Below are positions 38,060-40,579 of a DNA stretch of 40,579 bases, in pieces. Both the position numbers and the translations under genes were made by a program. Positions within the stretch are counted from its first letter, which is position 1; every line of letters begins with the position of its first letter. This stretch comes from JACVRW01 sp036407035. Lineage in GTDB: Bacteria > Actinomycetota > Thermoleophilia > Solirubrobacterales > Thermoleophilaceae. The notes under the pieces are model-generated. The model did no database searches and had not been told where the DNA came from. It saw nothing but the letters and a program-made list of their open reading frames with translations. Where the stretch lies: contig DASXAA010000029.1 in the NCBI GenBank assembly GCA_036407035.1, positions 1 to 40,579 on the forward strand, in the 5' to 3' direction.

Positions 38060-38217
38060 GCGCCGAGCAGGTCGTCCACGACCGCGACGATGTCCACCCG
38101 CTCGGGCTCGCGCTGCGACGGCTCCGGGGCGCGCGCAGCGGCCGGCCGCCGGCGCAGGTACAGGGCGGCCGCGGCGGCCGCCAGGGCCACTGGGGCGAGG
38201 GTCTTCAGCGCTGGCAT
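38056..38217 (-). CDS. Small single-span membrane protein, 53 residues
   Basis: The product starts MPALKTLAPVALAAAAAALY followed by a stop-transfer LRRR. That gives one membrane segment (about 5-20), then a charged cytoplasmic tail ending VDIVAVVDDLLGA. No family is recognised. Support for a real gene is the TACGGT hexamer exactly 7 nt before the ATG, the same leaderless-type spacing as the gene's neighbours, and the sensible membrane topology. It is divergent from the SDR gene and lies upstream of the Rpf-like gene on the same strand. Confidence 0.6.
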   Translation of the reverse strand: MPALKTLAPVALAAAAAALYLRRRPAAARAPEPSQREPERVDIVAVVDDLLGA

Positions 38218-38224
38218 CGGCGCG

Positions 38225-38230
38225 ACCGTA
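38225..38230 (-). promoter_or_regulatory. -10 element for the 53-residue gene
   Basis: TACGGT on the minus strand lies 7 nt before the ATG. It faces away from the SDR -10 element, 22 nt distant, so the two promoters share a compact divergent control region. Confidence 0.5.
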
Positions 38231-38252
38231 CAGCCGTCGGCGGACGGGCGGT

Positions 38253-38258
38253 TACGCT
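38253..38258 (+). promoter_or_regulatory. -10 element of a probable leaderless SDR promoter
   Basis: TACGCT ends 7 nt before the GTG start of the SDR gene. The same hexamer precedes scpA and the HAD gene at similar distance. Confidence 0.55.
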
Positions 38259-38265
38259 GCCGGGC

Positions 38266-39012
38266 GTGGACCTCGGTCTGCAGGGCAAGGCCGCGCTCGT
38301 CACGGGCGCGTCGGCCGGGATCGGCCTCGGGATCGCGCGCGCACTCGCGGCCGAGGGCGCCCGCGTGGCGATCAGCTCGCGCTCGCGCGAGCGGATCACG
38401 GCGGCGGCGAGCGAGATCGGCGCGAGCCCGCACGTGCACGACAGCGCCGACCTCGACGCCGCGCCCGCCCTGCTCGCCCAGGTGGAGGACGAGCTTGGGC
38501 CGCTCGACGTGCTCGTCACGAACACCGGCGGGCCACCCGCGGGCGACCCGCTCGGCCTTACGCGCGACCAGTGGGAGGCCGCCTACCGCACGCTCGTCCT
38601 GTCACCCATGGCCCTGATCGAGCGCGTGGTGCCCGGGATGCGCGAGCGCAGCTTCGGCCGGATCGTGAACGTGGCGTCCAGCTCGGTGCGGGAGCCGATC
38701 CCCAACCTGCTGCTCTCGAACGCCCACCGGATCAGCATGCTGGCGGCGTTCAAGACGCTCGCCGGCCAGGTCGCCCGTGACGGCGTGACGCTCAACAGCG
38801 TGCTGCCCGGCCGGATCGACACCGAGCGGCTCGCCGAGCTGATGGGCTCGCGCGAGGAGGCCGCGAGGATTGCGGCCGAGCACGTGCCCGCCGGGCGGCT
38901 CGGCACCGTGGAGGAGATGGCGGCCGTCGCCGCCTTCCTGTGCTCCGTGCCCGCCGGCTACGTCACGGGCACGGCGATCCTGGTCGACGGCGGGCTGACG
39001 CGCGCCGTCTGA
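38266..39012 (+). CDS. Short-chain dehydrogenase/reductase (SDR), atypical active site
   Basis: NAD(P)-dependent oxidoreductase fold of 248 residues. The cofactor loop is LVTGASAGIGLGIARAL. The structural Asn-containing VLVTNTGGPPAGDP replaces the usual NNAG. The serine strand is RIVNVASSSVREPIP, and GYVTGTAILVDGGLTRAV closes the protein. The canonical YxxxK is not present in the expected place: the segment reads LLLSNAHRISMLAAFKTLA, with no Tyr. Homologues of this pattern are usually labelled 3-oxoacyl-ACP reductase. The missing Tyr makes the reaction uncertain. Its stop is one base from the convergent lipoprotein stop. Confidence 0.86.
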   Translation: MDLGLQGKAALVTGASAGIGLGIARALAAEGARVAISSRSRERITAAASEIGASPHVHDSADLDAAPALLAQVEDELGPLDVLVTNTGGPPAGDPLGLTRDQWEAAYRTLVLSPMALIERVVPGMRERSFGRIVNVASSSVREPIPNLLLSNAHRISMLAAFKTLAGQVARDGVTLNSVLPGRIDTERLAELMGSREEAARIAAEHVPAGRLGTVEEMAAVAAFLCSVPAGYVTGTAILVDGGLTRAV

Positions 39013-39013
39013 C

Positions 39014-39372
39014 TCAGCGGGGCGGCTTGCCCAGCAGCTCCGCGTTGCGCTTCCAGCGGGCGATCTCGCAGGCGTCGGTGAGCTTGAAGGCGGCGTCCAC
39101 CCGCTCGCCCTCGAGCGTCCCGGTGACGGTCGCGGTCGCCGGGCCGCCGTAGACCTGGGCGCAGGCCCTGTCGGACGGCACCGGCGCGAGGTCGCGGGCG
39201 CGCACGCCGCAGCCCGAGTCGCAGCTGACGTGGCGCTCGCGCGCCGGTCCGCCCTGCCCCTGCGGATGCACGGTGACGGTCAGGTCGCTCGCCGCACCCT
39301 CGTCGTCGCCGCCGCCGCATCCTGCGGCGGCGGCGAGCGCGAGGGCGCATAGGGGCGCGGCTATCGAAAGCC

Positions 39373-39376
<4 letters not shown>
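39014..39376 (-). CDS. Lipoprotein with subtilisin-inhibitor-like (SSI) domain
   Basis: Small secreted lipoprotein of 120 residues. It has a signal peptide with a lipobox ending at Cys20 (LAAAAGC), then a Gly/Asp spacer and an SSI-like domain from about 31. That domain has DLTVTVHPQG, cysteines at 52, 56, 72 and 103 in SSI-like positions, CAQVYGGPATATVTG (as in the CPMVYDP segment of SSI), and DACEIARWKR. The usual SSI reactive-site loop lies near the third Cys. Here it is short, so inhibitor activity is not certain. GTG start overlaps the lon stop as GTGA, coupling it to a protease gene. Confidence 0.8.

Positions 39377-40579
<1,203 letters not shown>

Overview
The window is very GC-rich, almost fully coding DNA from a bacterial chromosome, most likely an actinobacterium. 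A deep lineage such as Thermoleophilia (Solirubrobacterales or Gaiellales) fits best. The evidence is a division and cell-wall (dcw) cluster without ftsA, a MurE with the meso-DAP motif DNPR, an Rpf-like muralytic protein behind a c-di-AMP riboswitch, a subtilisin-inhibitor-like lipoprotein and a split glycine decarboxylase (gcvPA/gcvPB). The lineage is an inference from gene content; no search was run.

Layout: (i) 1-5.5 kb, minus strand: PAS-EAL phosphodiesterase, scpB, scpA, trpS and a sulfite-oxidase-like molybdoenzyme. (ii) 5.5-9.8 kb: glycine cleavage genes gcvT-gcvH-gcvPA-gcvPB. (iii) 9.8-21.8 kb: M20 peptidase and GNAT acetyltransferase, then, moving upstream, ftsZ, ftsQ, murB, murC, murG, ftsW, murD, mraY and murE. 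(iv) 21.9-24.6 kb, plus strand: two translationally coupled genes, a GAF/degenerate-GGDEF protein and a GspE-N (MshEN-like) coiled-coil protein, set inside the dcw cluster. (v) 24.7-28.8 kb, minus strand: ftsI-type PBP, ftsL-like, rsmH and mraZ, behind a five-box MraZ operator and promoter. (vi) 29.1-32.1 kb: tadC, tadB, tadA. (vii) 32.2-37.3 kb, plus strand: NDH-2, HAD phosphatase, PepF-like peptidase and MFS transporter. (viii) 37.2-40.6 kb: Rpf-like protein with c-di-AMP riboswitch, a 53-residue membrane protein, a divergent SDR, an SSI-like lipoprotein and the 3' part of lon.

The central theme is peptidoglycan precursor synthesis and septation. Transcription runs from mraZ to ftsI, resumes at murE and continues to ftsZ and beyond. 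murF is missing from its usual place between murE and mraY, which abut directly. Signalling genes are interleaved: an intact EAL enzyme, a degenerate GGDEF protein, an MshEN-like domain and a c-di-AMP riboswitch.

Gene starts follow a pattern. Genes inside operons use 4-base stop/start overlaps (ATGA, GTGA, TTGA). Eleven genes that begin a unit have a TANNNT -10 hexamer only 6-10 nt before the start codon, which suggests leaderless mRNAs. This rule also points to a CTG start for gcvT, whose conserved N-terminus has no ATG, GTG or TTG. The most notable regulatory structures are the MraZ box array, a perfect 14-bp hairpin in the mraZ leader and the ftsZ promoter and leader.
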